From: Streptomyces violascens
GTDB taxonomy: Bacteria; Actinomycetota; Actinomycetes; Streptomycetales; Streptomycetaceae
NCBI RefSeq assembly: GCF_014649955.1
Contig: NZ_BMUA01000002.1
Coordinates: 620,001-684,000 of the forward strand
Direction of reading: 5' to 3'
Length of the DNA stretch: 64,000 bases
Shown here: positions 1 to 9,691 of the stretch, piece by piece
How the letters are laid out: each line of letters starts with the position of its first letter
Numbering within the stretch: the stretch's first letter is position 1
Notes under the pieces: model-generated
Databases searched by the model: none
What the model was told of the DNA's origin: nothing
The model's input: the letters and a program-made list of their open reading frames with translations, nothing else
Made by a program: the position numbers and the translations under genes

Positions 1-73
1 CGGATGGGAATTAACGTCTACTTAGAGTTTTTGGTGGCTTCCCGTAGCGATGCTGAATCAAGAGCGCGGTCGC

Positions 74-332
74 TCACTGTGACGTCGTGCGCTCCGGGCG
101 CACCACCAGGACCACCCGGTGCTCCGCGTCGCCCACCGGCGCCTCGTACTCAAGGCCGTACCGCTTGGCCAGGACGTCGAAGAACGCGCCCGTCGGGTCC
201 GGCTCGATGCGCTCGACCGTGCCCCGGACCTCCAGGTAGCGGTAGGGCTCGTCGGGGTCGTCGACCGAGATGGAGACCTTGGGATCGGCGGTGACGTTCT
301 TGCAACCGCAGTACGCCGCGCTGTTCGGGCTC
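74..332 (-). pseudogene. PPOX-class (F420/FMN split-barrel) oxidoreductase, N-terminally deleted remnant
   Basis: The C-terminal half of a pyridoxamine-5'-phosphate-oxidase-fold protein is readable on the minus strand. The family-typical stretch NVTADPKVSISVDDPDEPYR is followed by YLEVRGTVERIEPD and ends at a stop near 74. The first 50 or so residues of the family are absent. Upstream of about 332 the frame stays open but reads only the antisense of the neighbouring MarR remnant. No start codon or ribosome site belongs to this gene. Intact homologues are about 130-145 residues, so this is a broken gene. Confidence 0.7.
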
Positions 333-335
333 TGA

Positions 336-533
336 GGCGCGCCCGGCATCTCGGCCGCCGCCCTGGCCCGGGCCTGCCTGGTCACCCCGCAGGCCATGAA
401 CGTCGTACTGAAGAACCTCGAAGGGCGCGGCCTGGTCGCGCGCGCCCCGCACCCCTGGCACCGCAACGTCCTGGAGACCCATCTCACCGAGAAGGGACGT
501 ACGGCACTGGCCACCGCCGACGAGCGGGCGGTG
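336..533 (+). pseudogene. MarR-family regulator, internal fragment
   Basis: Plus-strand reading from just after an in-frame TGA at 333 gives a recognisable winged-helix core: PGISAAALARACLVTPQAMN (helix-turn-helix), then NLEGRGLVAR and a wing (HPWHRNVLETHLTEKGRTAL). The N-terminal helix is missing. Homology stops near 533, so the C-terminal dimerisation helix is also gone. The frame then runs on through the antisense of the nuclease gene, which is chance. This is a remnant; it sits head to head with the PPOX remnant. Confidence 0.7.
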
Positions 534-548
534 GCCGGCTCGTACCCG

Positions 549-2387
549 CTACGGGTGGAAGCGGATGATCTGCGGGTCGTGGTCGCTGGTCTGGTTCGCG
601 AACTCCGCGTTGATGTGCACGCTGTCGTAGTCGAAGCCCCGGATGGCGGGGCTGGTCAGGACCTGGTCCAGGACCTGGGTGTTGCCCTGGTAGACGTAGG
701 AGTAACGCTCCTTCTTCGGCAGCGTGCGGTAGGCCGAGCGCAGGGCGCCGCCGTCCTCCAGGGCCTTGGTCGTGCCCGAGAAGTCGAAGTCGTTGATGTC
801 GCCGACGGCCAGCACGTCCGCGTGCTTGTCGGCCGCGAGCAGCTGCTTCACGAAGGCGTTGACTGCGCGGGCCTGCTGCAGCCGCTTGGTCTCCGAGGAG
901 CGCGGCACCGGCTGGTGCTGCGAGAGAAGGCTCTCGTCGCCGCCCTTCGACGCGAAGTGGTTCGCGATCACGAACACCGTCTTGCCCTTGAAGACGAACT
1001 CGCCGGCCAGCGGCTTGCGGCTGTCCGTCCACGCCGGGTTGGCCGGGTCGATCCGGCCGGGCGAGAGGGTGAGTGCCGGGTGGCCCTTGGTGCCGGTGAC
1101 GCCGACGGCGGTCTTGTAGTCGCCGCCGGGACGCTCGGTGAAGGAGACCCGCGCCGGGTTGAAGAGGAAGCCCTGGCGGATGTTGCCGCCGGGCTCGCCG
1201 CCGTCCTTGTTGTTCTCGGGGTCGATCGAGCGCCACTGGTAGGCCGGTCCGCCCGCCGCGACGATCGCGTCCGTGAACTTCTTCACGGTCGCCGAGGCGT
1301 CCACCGTGCCGTCGTTCTTCGCGCCGTTGTTGTCCTGGATCTCCTCCAGGGCCACGATGTCCGGCGAGGCCAGGTTGGTGACGACGCCCTGTGCCAGCGC
1401 GTCGAACTTCGACTGCGGGTCGCTCGGGTCCAGGTTCTCCACGTTGTACGTGGCGACCGCCAGCTCGCCCGTGCGCTGCTTGCGGGTGACCTCGCGCTTG
1501 AGACCGTTGTCCTTGACCGTGCCGAGCGTGCGCGCGGTGATCGTGTAGCCGCCGAACTGGTTGAAGTCCAGGGGGCCTTCGGTGGTCCCCGTCAGGGTGT
1601 CGCCCACGTTCGCGGTGGGGAAGGCCTGCTGGGCGGTCGGGATCAGGCTCTGGATCTGGAGCCGTCCGGTGTTCTGGTCGTTGTACGAGGAGTAGAGCGA
1701 GCCGCCGCGGGCGGTCCGGTTCTCCTGCGGCTTCACCGTGACCCACAGCTCGGAGTGCGGGTCGGTGGCGCCGACCACCCGCGAGGTGCCGACGCGGACG
1801 TTCATGCCCTCCAGGGACTCGTAGTAGTCCGTGGCGTACTTCTTCGGCTGGAGCGTGAGGCCGTTGACGCTGTTTCCGGCCGCCGGGTCACCGTTCGGCG
1901 TGTAGCGGTCGGGCACCGAGCGGGCCGTGATGACGACCGGCGCGGGCACCGCGTTGCCCTGGGAGACCACCGTGACGGTCGGCTTCGAGATCTGCGTCAG
2001 CGACTGGTTGCCCGAGGACAGGCCGCCGGGCACGTACTCGGTCACGGTGCCCGAGACCTCCAGCGCGTCGCCCACCGAGACGGTCGGGTTCGAGCCGGTG
2101 AAGACGAAGATGCCCTCGCTGGTGGCGGGGTTCTTGTCGGGTGCCGTGTCCTGGAACCAGAAGCCCTTGGAGGAGCCGTAGGCGCGCACGCCGGTGACGA
2201 CACCGGTCACGCCCGTGACCTGCTGGCCGGACAGCGGGGATATCCGGGTGGTGCCCTGGATGTCATGGATCTTCGCCTGCACGGGGGCGGCGGGAGCCGC
2301 CGCCTGCGAGGAGGCGGCGCAGACCAGTCCGGCGGCGAGTGCGGTGGCGACCACGGCGGACACGGCGGCGGTTCTGGGAACGGGCAT
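549..2387 (-). CDS. Secreted endonuclease/exonuclease/phosphatase-family nuclease
   Basis: The 612-residue protein has a signal peptide (residues 1-30, hydrophobic core and AxA-type cleavage SQAAA). Residues about 36-290 form an OB-fold/DNA-binding type region rich in G and T. From about 308 an endonuclease/exonuclease/phosphatase domain begins: YNVENL at about 314-319, the metal-binding glutamate in ALEEIQDN near 348, ANHFASKG, GDINDFD, and the terminal SDHDP catalytic pair. This is the ExeM/NucH type of extracellular DNase, probably acting on environmental or phosphorylated nucleic acid. A TTGACA-like box lies upstream at 2485-2490 on this strand. The gene is monocistronic; its stop lies 16 bp from the MarR remnant. 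Confidence 0.88.
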   Translation of the reverse strand: MPVPRTAAVSAVVATALAAGLVCAASSQAAAPAAPVQAKIHDIQGTTRISPLSGQQVTGVTGVVTGVRAYGSSKGFWFQDTAPDKNPATSEGIFVFTGSNPTVSVGDALEVSGTVTEYVPGGLSSGNQSLTQISKPTVTVVSQGNAVPAPVVITARSVPDRYTPNGDPAAGNSVNGLTLQPKKYATDYYESLEGMNVRVGTSRVVGATDPHSELWVTVKPQENRTARGGSLYSSYNDQNTGRLQIQSLIPTAQQAFPTANVGDTLTGTTEGPLDFNQFGGYTITARTLGTVKDNGLKREVTRKQRTGELAVATYNVENLDPSDPQSKFDALAQGVVTNLASPDIVALEEIQDNNGAKNDGTVDASATVKKFTDAIVAAGGPAYQWRSIDPENNKDGGEPGGNIRQGFLFNPARVSFTERPGGDYKTAVGVTGTKGHPALTLSPGRIDPANPAWTDSRKPLAGEFVFKGKTVFVIANHFASKGGDESLLSQHQPVPRSSETKRLQQARAVNAFVKQLLAADKHADVLAVGDINDFDFSGTTKALEDGGALRSAYRTLPKKERYSYVYQGNTQVLDQVLTSPAIRGFDYDSVHINAEFANQTSDHDPQIIRFHP

Positions 2388-2461
2388 TCAGGTACTCCGG
2401 AGGTGATGAGGGAAGGAGAGGAGAGAACGGTGCGTGCGGCGGTGCGGTTCTACGCGCGTCA

Positions 2462-2490
2462 ATCTCTTGTCTGGGGTGGGGAGTTGTCAA
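2462..2490 (-). promoter_or_regulatory. Possible promoter of the secreted nuclease
   Basis: On the minus strand a perfect TTGACA (2490-2485) is followed after 17 bases by AGAGAT (2467-2462), a poor -10. The site lies about 75-100 bp upstream of the nuclease start at 2387. The rest of the 333-bp gap 2388-2720 has a TACGCT -10-like hexamer at 2642-2647 serving the plus-strand gene, and otherwise nothing I can name. Confidence 0.35.
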
Positions 2491-2720
2491 GAGTTCTTGG
2501 GTGGATCAGAACCGACGGGTACGTGAACCCCCGGGGGCGGGGTGCGGCCGCCGCCCAGGGCGCGCCGCCGCGGAGCCGGGAGAGGCGGGGGCGGGCGCCG
2601 GGTGCGCACGGCTGGCGCAGCGAAACCCGGTGAAATGCGTCTACGCTGGGTGCCGCTCAACCATCGCTGATCCAGCGCGACCCAGAGCGCCCAGACCGTA
2701 CGGCCGAGGAGTACCCCCAG

Positions 2721-4187
2721 ATGTCCGGAGACCGCCCCACCCTGCCGCCGGTACGGCTGAACTCCGAGGCGGAGCTGGCCCGGGACGCGTTGTCCGCCCC
2801 GCTGCTCGCCCGCGCCGTGCGGCTCGCCCGCTGGGCCGGGCCCGACACCCGGGTCGGCGCGGGCGGCGAACTCGTCGAGGAGCAGCTGCCCGCGGCCGCC
2901 GCCGAACTCGGCCTGGGCGACGACCAGGACGGCCCGGCATACGCGAGCGAGGCCTGGCGGGTCGCGGTCGACACCGGCCTCGTCGACATCGAGGACGCCC
3001 CCGAGACGCCGAACTCCGCGGGCGAGGAGGACGAGGACGCCGAGGGCACCGCCTGTGCCGGCGACAACCTCTCCGTGCTCACCTCCGGCTCGCCGCACGA
3101 CGTGCTCGCCGTCTGGCTGGATGCCTTCGACGTGGTCTTCGCGGACGCCACCGCCCCGATGATCGACGACTTCGCCGACCTGGTCGGCGAGAACGGCGAG
3201 ATCGACTTCGACCGCCTCGAATGGGACCCCGAGGAGGAGGCCGACTTCCTGGAGGGCGTCCTCGGCAACCTGTACCTGCTCACCGTCAGCGAGGGCGGCA
3301 CCCCCGAGGGGCCCGTGCCGCTGCCCGCGCTCGCCGCCTCGATGATCGTCCCCGACGACATGGGCGAGCCCACCGACGACATCCTGGAGCAGGTCTCCGA
3401 CGCGATGATGCGCCTCGACGACCAGTTCCGGCTCCTGGAGCCGATCGGCCTGGTCGAGTACGAGCCCGTCGACGAGGCCCTGATGGCCGAGGTCGGCGAC
3501 GAGCCCGCCCCGCCGGTCGACGACGAGGACGTCTCCCGCTACGGCATGGTCCGGCTCACCCCGCTCGGCCTCTACGGCGTGCGCGCCCGGATGCTGGAGG
3601 CCGGCGTGGACGCCCCGGCCGTCGGCGATCTGGCCGACAAGGGCGCCGACGCGCTGCTCGACGGCATCGCCTTCTTCCCCGAGCTCTCGGCCCGCGCCGA
3701 GACCGAGCAGTGGCTCGCGCGGCGCGAACCGGCCGAAGCGGCAAGGGAGTTGCTCACCGCGGCCCGGGGCGGCGACGAGGGCGGCCCGCTGCGCCGGCTG
3801 CACTGCCAGCAGGCCCTCGCCCTGACCGGCGCCTCCGCCGAACCCGCCGTGCGCGAGGTGCTGCCCGACCCCGAACTGGGCGGCCTCGCCCGGGTCTGGC
3901 TCGCCGAGCGCGGCGTCCCCGACGTGCCGCCGCCGTCCGAGGAGATGATCTTCTGGCTGGCCATCGACACCATCGCCGCGCAGCTCGCCGTGGAGGGTGA
4001 CCTGGAGGAGCTCCAGGAACTCGTCGAGGGCCTGGTCGGCCAGCACAGCGGGTTCTTCGACGCGGCCTGGCGGGTGGAGCACCCCGCGACCGCCGACGTC
4101 CTGGAGGCGATGGGCCGCCTCCACCCCGACAAGCCCACGGCGAAGGAGGCCCGCAAGGCGGCCTTCAAGGCCCGCTCCCGCGCCTGA
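2721..4187 (+). CDS. Uncharacterised 488-residue acidic protein (paralogue at 52864)
   Basis: I do not recognise a named domain. The protein is highly acidic in its first half, with an EEDEDAEG tract near residue 100, and has no signal peptide or membrane segment. It looks all-helical. Landmarks are ELARDALSAPLLARAVRLARW (N-terminal helix), LTPLGLYGVRARM near the middle (winged-helix-like), PELGGLARVWLAERG, and a C-terminal block HPATADVLEAMGRLHPDKPT. The same order of blocks, with modest identity, occurs in the protein at 52864-54171. The start ATG lies downstream of a GAGGAG-type ribosome site. A strong hairpin terminator follows at 4202-4239. The gene precedes the TROVE gene, but the terminator argues against one operon. 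Function unknown. Confidence 0.8.
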   Translation: MSGDRPTLPPVRLNSEAELARDALSAPLLARAVRLARWAGPDTRVGAGGELVEEQLPAAAAELGLGDDQDGPAYASEAWRVAVDTGLVDIEDAPETPNSAGEEDEDAEGTACAGDNLSVLTSGSPHDVLAVWLDAFDVVFADATAPMIDDFADLVGENGEIDFDRLEWDPEEEADFLEGVLGNLYLLTVSEGGTPEGPVPLPALAASMIVPDDMGEPTDDILEQVSDAMMRLDDQFRLLEPIGLVEYEPVDEALMAEVGDEPAPPVDDEDVSRYGMVRLTPLGLYGVRARMLEAGVDAPAVGDLADKGADALLDGIAFFPELSARAETEQWLARREPAEAARELLTAARGGDEGGPLRRLHCQQALALTGASAEPAVREVLPDPELGGLARVWLAERGVPDVPPPSEEMIFWLAIDTIAAQLAVEGDLEELQELVEGLVGQHSGFFDAAWRVEHPATADVLEAMGRLHPDKPTAKEARKAAFKARSRA

Positions 4188-4201
4188 CGTCTCGCCACAC
4201 T

Positions 4202-4239
4202 CCCACCGCCCGGAGGCCGCACGGCCCCCGGGCGGTGGG
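4202..4239 (+). terminator. Terminator hairpin after the 488-residue protein gene
   Basis: CCCACCGCCCGG at 4202-4213 pairs perfectly with 4228-4239 across a 14-base loop. It lies 14 bp past the stop codon. There is no T tract, as is common in Streptomyces. Confidence 0.7.
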
Positions 4240-4240
4240 C

Positions 4241-4498
4241 TGTCCGGCCACCTCCAACCAGGCCTTTCCTGCGCCTGGTTGAGCCGGCACGGAGACTCTC
4301 ACCGGCTCCGGCCGCCGAAAATGCTTGGCATGTCGTCCGGCCCCGCGCCTAAGGTCGAACTCGTCCGGATGCGCAGGCGGGACCTGCTTCCGAGGCACCC
4401 ACACTCATCAGTTTGTGCACCTCCCGGTGCGCAGGCCACGGCTACTTCCTCCAACGAAATCCGCCGTCGCCGAATTCGATCTCGGGAGGCCATTCATC
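4241..4498 (+). ncRNA. Structured leader of the TROVE gene; candidate Y-like RNA
   Basis: This is the 258-bp non-coding stretch between the terminator and the TROVE start. It holds consecutive perfect hairpins: CAACCAGGC (4255-4263) with GCCTGGTTG (4273-4281), GAGCCGG (4281-4287) with CCGGCTC (4302-4308), and GCAGG with CCTGC around 4372-4387. Bacterial Ro60 orthologues are often encoded beside small Y RNAs that bind them (established for Deinococcus and Salmonella). The location and folding make this the natural place to look, but I see no diagnostic Y-RNA motif and no clear promoter. It may simply be a 5' UTR. Confidence 0.25.
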
Positions 4499-6076
4499 AT
4501 GGCTCGGTTCAACCTGCGCGCCACCAAGTCGCGTACCACCTCGCCCGTGGCGTCCACCGGCGCCACCGCCGTCACGCACGAGGGCGGCCCCGGCCACCTG
4601 CGGGACGCCAGGTCCGAGCTCTTCCTGCTCGCGGTCGCCAACTTCGTGTCCCAGCAGACCTTCTACGAGACCGGCGAGGCCCGCGACGGCCGGTTCGCGG
4701 CGCTCGTGCGGGGGCTCGCCGTCGAGGACCCCGAGTGGACCGCGGGCCTGCTCGGCTGGCTGCGCGGCGAGGGCGGGATGCGTACCGCCTCGGTCGTCGG
4801 CGCCGCCGAGTACGTCAAGGCGCGCCTCGACGTGGGCGCCGCGGGAGGCCCCTCCAACCGGCAGGTCGTCGCCTCGGTGCTGCTCCGCCCGGACGAGCCC
4901 GGCGAGCTGCTCGGATACTGGACCTCGATGTACGGGCGGAACGTGCCCAAGCCCGTGAAGCGCGGGATCGCCGATGCCGTACGCCGCCTCTACAGCGGGA
5001 AGTCGCTGCTCAAGTACGACACCGCGTCCAAGGGGTATCGCTTCGGCGACATCCTCAACCTGGTGCACGCGGCGCCCGACCCGGCCAAGCCGTGGCAGGG
5101 CGAGCTGTTCCGGTACGCGCTCGACCGCCGCCACCACCCCGACACCGCGGTGCCGCCGGCCGGCGACCGGGTGCTGAGCGCGCACCGCGAGCTGATGGCG
5201 CTGCCGGTCGAGGAGCGCCGGGCGGTCGTGCTCGCGCCGGACGGCGCCGAACGCCTTGCCGGGGCGGGACTGACCTGGGAGGCGCTCGCGGGCTGGCTGC
5301 AGGGGCCGATGGACAAGGAGGCCTGGGAGGCGGTCATCCCGTCGATGGGCCCGATGGCCCTGGTGTGCAACCTGCGCAACTTCGACGAGGCGGGCGTCTC
5401 GGACGAGGTGGCAGCCTCGGTCGCCGCGAAGATATCGGACCCCGAAGTCGTCGCGAAGTCCCGGCAGTTCCCGTTCCGCTACCTCGCCGCGTACCAGCAC
5501 GCGCCGTCGCTGCGCTGGTCGTACCCGCTGGAGAAGGCGCTCGGCCACTCGCTGGCCAACGTGCCCGCGCTCGGCGGGCGCACGCTGATCCTGGTCGACC
5601 GTTCGGGCTCGATGTGGTCGCCGCTCTCGGACCGCTCCAAGCTCAACCGGGCGGACGCGGCCGCGATCTTCGGTACGGCGCTCGCGCTGCGGGCCGCGGA
5701 CGCGGACCTGGTGGAGTTCGGTACCGACAGCGCGCGGGTGAAGTACAGGGCGGGGGAGTCCGTCCTGAAGATCCTGGAGCGGTTCGGCGACCTGGGCGGC
5801 ACCAACACGGCCGAGGCGGTGCGCAAGTACTACCGCGGCCACGACCGGGTGCTGATCGTGACGGACGAGCAGGCCTCGCACCACTACGGCGGCGACCCGA
5901 CGGCGCTGGTCCCGGCGGACGTGCCGGTCTACACCTGGAACCTCGCGGGGTACCGGGTGGGGCACGGCCCGTCCGGCACGGACAACCGCCATGTGTTCGC
6001 GGGCCTGACGGACGCGGCGTTCCGCATGGTGCCGCTGCTCGAAGCGGGCCGCTCGGCCAACTGGCCCTGGGTGTAG
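4499..6076 (+). CDS. TROVE-domain (Ro60/Rsr-like) RNA-binding protein
   Basis: The protein is 525 residues. The TROVE module spans about residues 1-370: the family-typical opening SELFLLAVANFVSQQTFYE, HEAT-like helical repeats, then MYGRNVPKPVKRGIADA and KYDTASKGYRFGD. A C-terminal von Willebrand A domain follows with an intact MIDAS: DRSGSM, the GGTNT threonine, and VTDEQ. Ro proteins form a ring that binds misfolded RNA and Y RNA and in bacteria cooperate with 3' exonucleases under stress. The ATG at 4499 is chosen because GGGAGG lies about ten bases upstream; a longer frame from 4325 would run through the structured leader. A terminator lies at 6086-6121. Confidence 0.9.
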   Translation: MARFNLRATKSRTTSPVASTGATAVTHEGGPGHLRDARSELFLLAVANFVSQQTFYETGEARDGRFAALVRGLAVEDPEWTAGLLGWLRGEGGMRTASVVGAAEYVKARLDVGAAGGPSNRQVVASVLLRPDEPGELLGYWTSMYGRNVPKPVKRGIADAVRRLYSGKSLLKYDTASKGYRFGDILNLVHAAPDPAKPWQGELFRYALDRRHHPDTAVPPAGDRVLSAHRELMALPVEERRAVVLAPDGAERLAGAGLTWEALAGWLQGPMDKEAWEAVIPSMGPMALVCNLRNFDEAGVSDEVAASVAAKISDPEVVAKSRQFPFRYLAAYQHAPSLRWSYPLEKALGHSLANVPALGGRTLILVDRSGSMWSPLSDRSKLNRADAAAIFGTALALRAADADLVEFGTDSARVKYRAGESVLKILERFGDLGGTNTAEAVRKYYRGHDRVLIVTDEQASHHYGGDPTALVPADVPVYTWNLAGYRVGHGPSGTDNRHVFAGLTDAAFRMVPLLEAGRSANWPWV

Positions 6077-6085
6077 GGCTGATAC

Positions 6086-6121
6086 GGGTGGCCCCCTGAC
6101 CCCTTGATCAGGGGGCCACCC
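6086..6121. terminator. Bidirectional terminator between TROVE gene and reductase
   Basis: GGGTGGCCCCCTGA (6086-6099) pairs perfectly with 6108-6121, a 14-bp stem with an 8-base loop, centred between two convergent stop codons at 6076 and 6143. Confidence 0.8.
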
Positions 6122-6142
6122 GGCCGCATGCGGGGAGCCGGC

Positions 6143-6910
6143 TCACGTCCGCAGGTGGGACGCCCCGTTGAGGTCGAGCACCGCGCCCGACGACCACTGG
6201 GCGAGTGGTGAGGCGAGCCAGCGCACCGCCTCCGCGATCTCCTCGGCGGAGGCGACCCGCCCGAACGGCGACTGCGCCCGGATCGCCTCGCCCTCCGCCC
6301 CGCTCAGCCGGCCCGCGACGCGCTCCGTCTCGAAGAACCCGGGCGCGACCGAGGCGACCGAGATCCCGTACGGGGCGAGCGACACCGCGAGCGACTGGCC
6401 GAGCGCGTGCACCGCCGCCTTGGTCGCCCCGTAGGCGGGGTGGTCGGGCTCGCCGCGGAAGGCGCCGCGCGAGCCGATGTTCACGATCCGCCCGCCCGTG
6501 CCCTGCTCGATCATCCGGGACGCCGCGAGATGGCTGAGGTTGGCGGTGGCGAGGAGGTTCACGCTCACGTGCCGCTGCCAGAGCTCGGCCCACTCCTCGT
6601 ACGGGGTCTCGGCGAGCGGATGGCGGAGGTTCACGGCCGCGTTGTTCACCAGGACGTCGATGCCGCCGAGCGCGTCGGCCGCGGCATCGGCGACGCGACG
6701 GGCCCCGGCGGGGTCGGTGAGATCGCCGCCGACCAGCGCGTGCCCCGCCCCCTTCAGCGAGTCGAGGGTCTCGCGGGCCTCCTCCTCCCGGGACCCGAAG
6801 TGCACGGCCACGCGGTCCCCCTGGGCCGCGAACGCCTGGGCGACGGCACGGCCGAGCCCACGGGAGGCCCCGCTGACGAGTACGCGGCGGTCGGTGGCCG
6901 GCAGATTCAT
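6143..6910 (-). CDS. SDR-family 3-oxoacyl-reductase-like oxidoreductase
   Basis: The protein is 255 residues with a classical SDR layout: cofactor loop GASRGLG (14-20), NNAA structural motif (about 90-93), serine in NIGSRG (147) and the catalytic YGATK (Tyr160, Lys164). FabG-like ketoacyl reductases have this form. The arginine-rich positions after the cofactor loop and HFGSREE suggest NADPH, which is inference. GGGGAGAG lies just before the ATG. The ketosynthase gene lies 89 bp upstream in the same direction, so the two may be a two-gene reductase/ketosynthase unit, though no acyl carrier protein is nearby. Confidence 0.85.
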   Translation of the reverse strand: MNLPATDRRVLVSGASRGLGRAVAQAFAAQGDRVAVHFGSREEEARETLDSLKGAGHALVGGDLTDPAGARRVADAAADALGGIDVLVNNAAVNLRHPLAETPYEEWAELWQRHVSVNLLATANLSHLAASRMIEQGTGGRIVNIGSRGAFRGEPDHPAYGATKAAVHALGQSLAVSLAPYGISVASVAPGFFETERVAGRLSGAEGEAIRAQSPFGRVASAEEIAEAVRWLASPLAQWSSGAVLDLNGASHLRT

Positions 6911-6999
6911 GAACTCTCCCCAGGTCGAAGGCGGTTGCCCTGCCGTTTATACGCGGCGGCCGCTTGCCCGCGTCCTCCAGGGCCCCGTCGGCCGGGAGG

Positions 7000-8217
<1,218 letters not shown>

Positions 8218-8352
8218 GCTCCGACTCTGCCAGGGGAGGTGGCTTCGCGCGAATGGTAGGGAGGCAGCGATTTGTCCCAGGGGTGTTGTGGGGTTCCCAC
8301 AGAGGCGGTCGCAGGAGTGGGCAGGGGGGCGGCTCGGGCGGGGCGCATGCGT

Positions 8353-8385
8353 GAGGGCGGCGAGGCCCCTGGCCCCGCCGCCCTC
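8353..8385 (-). terminator. Terminator after the TerD-family gene
   Basis: GAGGGCGGCG (8353-8362) pairs perfectly with CGCCGCCCTC (8376-8385), with a 13-base loop. It lies 20 bp beyond the TerD stop at 8405 and upstream of the ketosynthase gene. Confidence 0.6.
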
Positions 8386-8404
8386 GCCCGGCGATCGTGG
8401 CGCG

Positions 8405-9607
8405 TTACAGCACCTCGGCCGCCGGCTTCACCATGCCGCGGGCCGTACGGGACTTCACGAACGAGCCGAGCGCGGTCATCTCCCACTCGCCGGAGAACTG
8501 CCTGATGAGCTTCGCCATCATGACGCCGGTCTGCGGCTCCGCCCCGGTCAGGTCGAAGCGCACCAGCTCCTCGCCGCTCACCGCGTCGATCAGGCGGCAG
8601 TACGCCTTGGCGACCTCGGTGAACTTCTGGCCGGAGAAGGAGTTGACGGTGAAGACCAGACCGGTGGCCTCGGCGGGGATGCGGCCGAGGTCGACCACGA
8701 TCACCTCGTCGTCGCCCGCGCCCTCGCCCGTCAGGTTGTCGCCGGAGTGCTTGATCGCGCCGTTCAGGATGGAGAGCTTGCCGAAGTAGCAGCTGTCCAG
8801 ATGGTTGCGCTGCGGGCCGTACGCGATCACCGACGCGTCCAGGTCGATGTCCTTGCCGCGGAACGCGGGCTCCCAGCCGAGGCCCATCTTGACCTGGGAG
8901 AGCAGCGGGCGGCCGCCCTTGACCAGGGAGACCGTCTGGTTCTTCTGGAGGCTGACCCGGCCCTTGTCCAGGTTGATCTTCCCGCTGCTGGCGGGCGCGG
9001 CGGCGGGCGCGGCCGGTGCCGCGGGGGCCGCCGGGGCCGGGGCCGCGAGGCGCGGGTCGGCCGGCGGGGCGGACGGCATCGGGGGTGCGGCGGGCGGCGC
9101 CGCGGGCTCCTCGACCGAGACGCCGAAGTCCGTGGCGATTCCGGCCAGCCCGTTGGCGTACCCCTGGCCCACCGCACGGGCCTTCCAGGCGCCGCCGCGC
9201 AGGTAGATCTCCACGACCACCAGGGCCGTCTCGGTGCCGAGGCGGGGCGGGGTGAAGGTGGCGATCACGCTGCCGTCGTCCCCGTTGCGCACCGTGGCCG
9301 TGGGCTCGATGCCCTGGAAGGTCTGGCCCGCCGCGTCCGGACTCGCGGTCACCACGATCTTCTCGATGCCGGGCGGCACCGCGGAGGTGTCCACGACGAT
9401 CGCGTCGGGCGCGGTGCCGCCGCCGGAGCGGTGGGTGACACCGGGGCCCTGCGGCTGGTTGTAGAAGATGAAGTCGTCGTCCGAGCGCACCTTGCCGTCG
9501 GCGGTGAGCAGCAGGCCCGAGACGTCGAGCCGCACGGGGGCGGCGACGTCCACCGTCACGCGGGTGGTCGGGAGCGGAAGGTTCGAGCCGGGGGTCATTG
9601 CGGTCAT
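8405..9607 (-). CDS. Double TerD-domain stress protein
   Basis: The protein is 400 residues with two TerD-like beta-sandwich domains. The first, about residues 10-170, contains SDDDFIFYNQP and the acidic calcium-site residues. A linker of about 45 residues made mostly of Ala and Pro follows. The second, about 215-395, contains KINLDKGRVSLQK, GDNLTGEGAGDDE and FSGEWEM. TerD proteins bind calcium and belong to tellurite/stress modules, of which Streptomyces genomes carry many copies. This gene is solitary: no TerB, TerC or TerF neighbour is visible. Start chosen at 9607; an ATG nine bases downstream is also possible. Confidence 0.87.
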   Translation of the reverse strand: MTAMTPGSNLPLPTTRVTVDVAAPVRLDVSGLLLTADGKVRSDDDFIFYNQPQGPGVTHRSGGGTAPDAIVVDTSAVPPGIEKIVVTASPDAAGQTFQGIEPTATVRNGDDGSVIATFTPPRLGTETALVVVEIYLRGGAWKARAVGQGYANGLAGIATDFGVSVEEPAAPPAAPPMPSAPPADPRLAAPAPAAPAAPAAPAAAPASSGKINLDKGRVSLQKNQTVSLVKGGRPLLSQVKMGLGWEPAFRGKDIDLDASVIAYGPQRNHLDSCYFGKLSILNGAIKHSGDNLTGEGAGDDEVIVVDLGRIPAEATGLVFTVNSFSGQKFTEVAKAYCRLIDAVSGEELVRFDLTGAEPQTGVMMAKLIRQFSGEWEMTALGSFVKSRTARGMVKPAAEVL

Positions 9608-9691
9608 GCCCCGGAAACGAGCGGCGCCGCTTTACGGTTCCTTGAACCTCGCCCCAATGTCGGCGCCGCGTTCTCCCTGCTCCAAGGGGTG

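Noticed and set aside
396-2633. Very long plus-strand open frame opposite the nuclease gene
   Set aside because: Antisense frame kept open by GC-rich codon bias; composition dominated by Arg, Gly, Val and no domain. Only its first part (336-533) has real MarR homology.
4470-4485. T-loop-like CCGA-ATTCGATC-TCGG sequence in the TROVE leader, as in tRNA-like Y RNA
   Set aside because: Four-base stem with an eight-base loop, overlapping the ribosome-binding site of the TROVE gene, without other tRNA-like arms.
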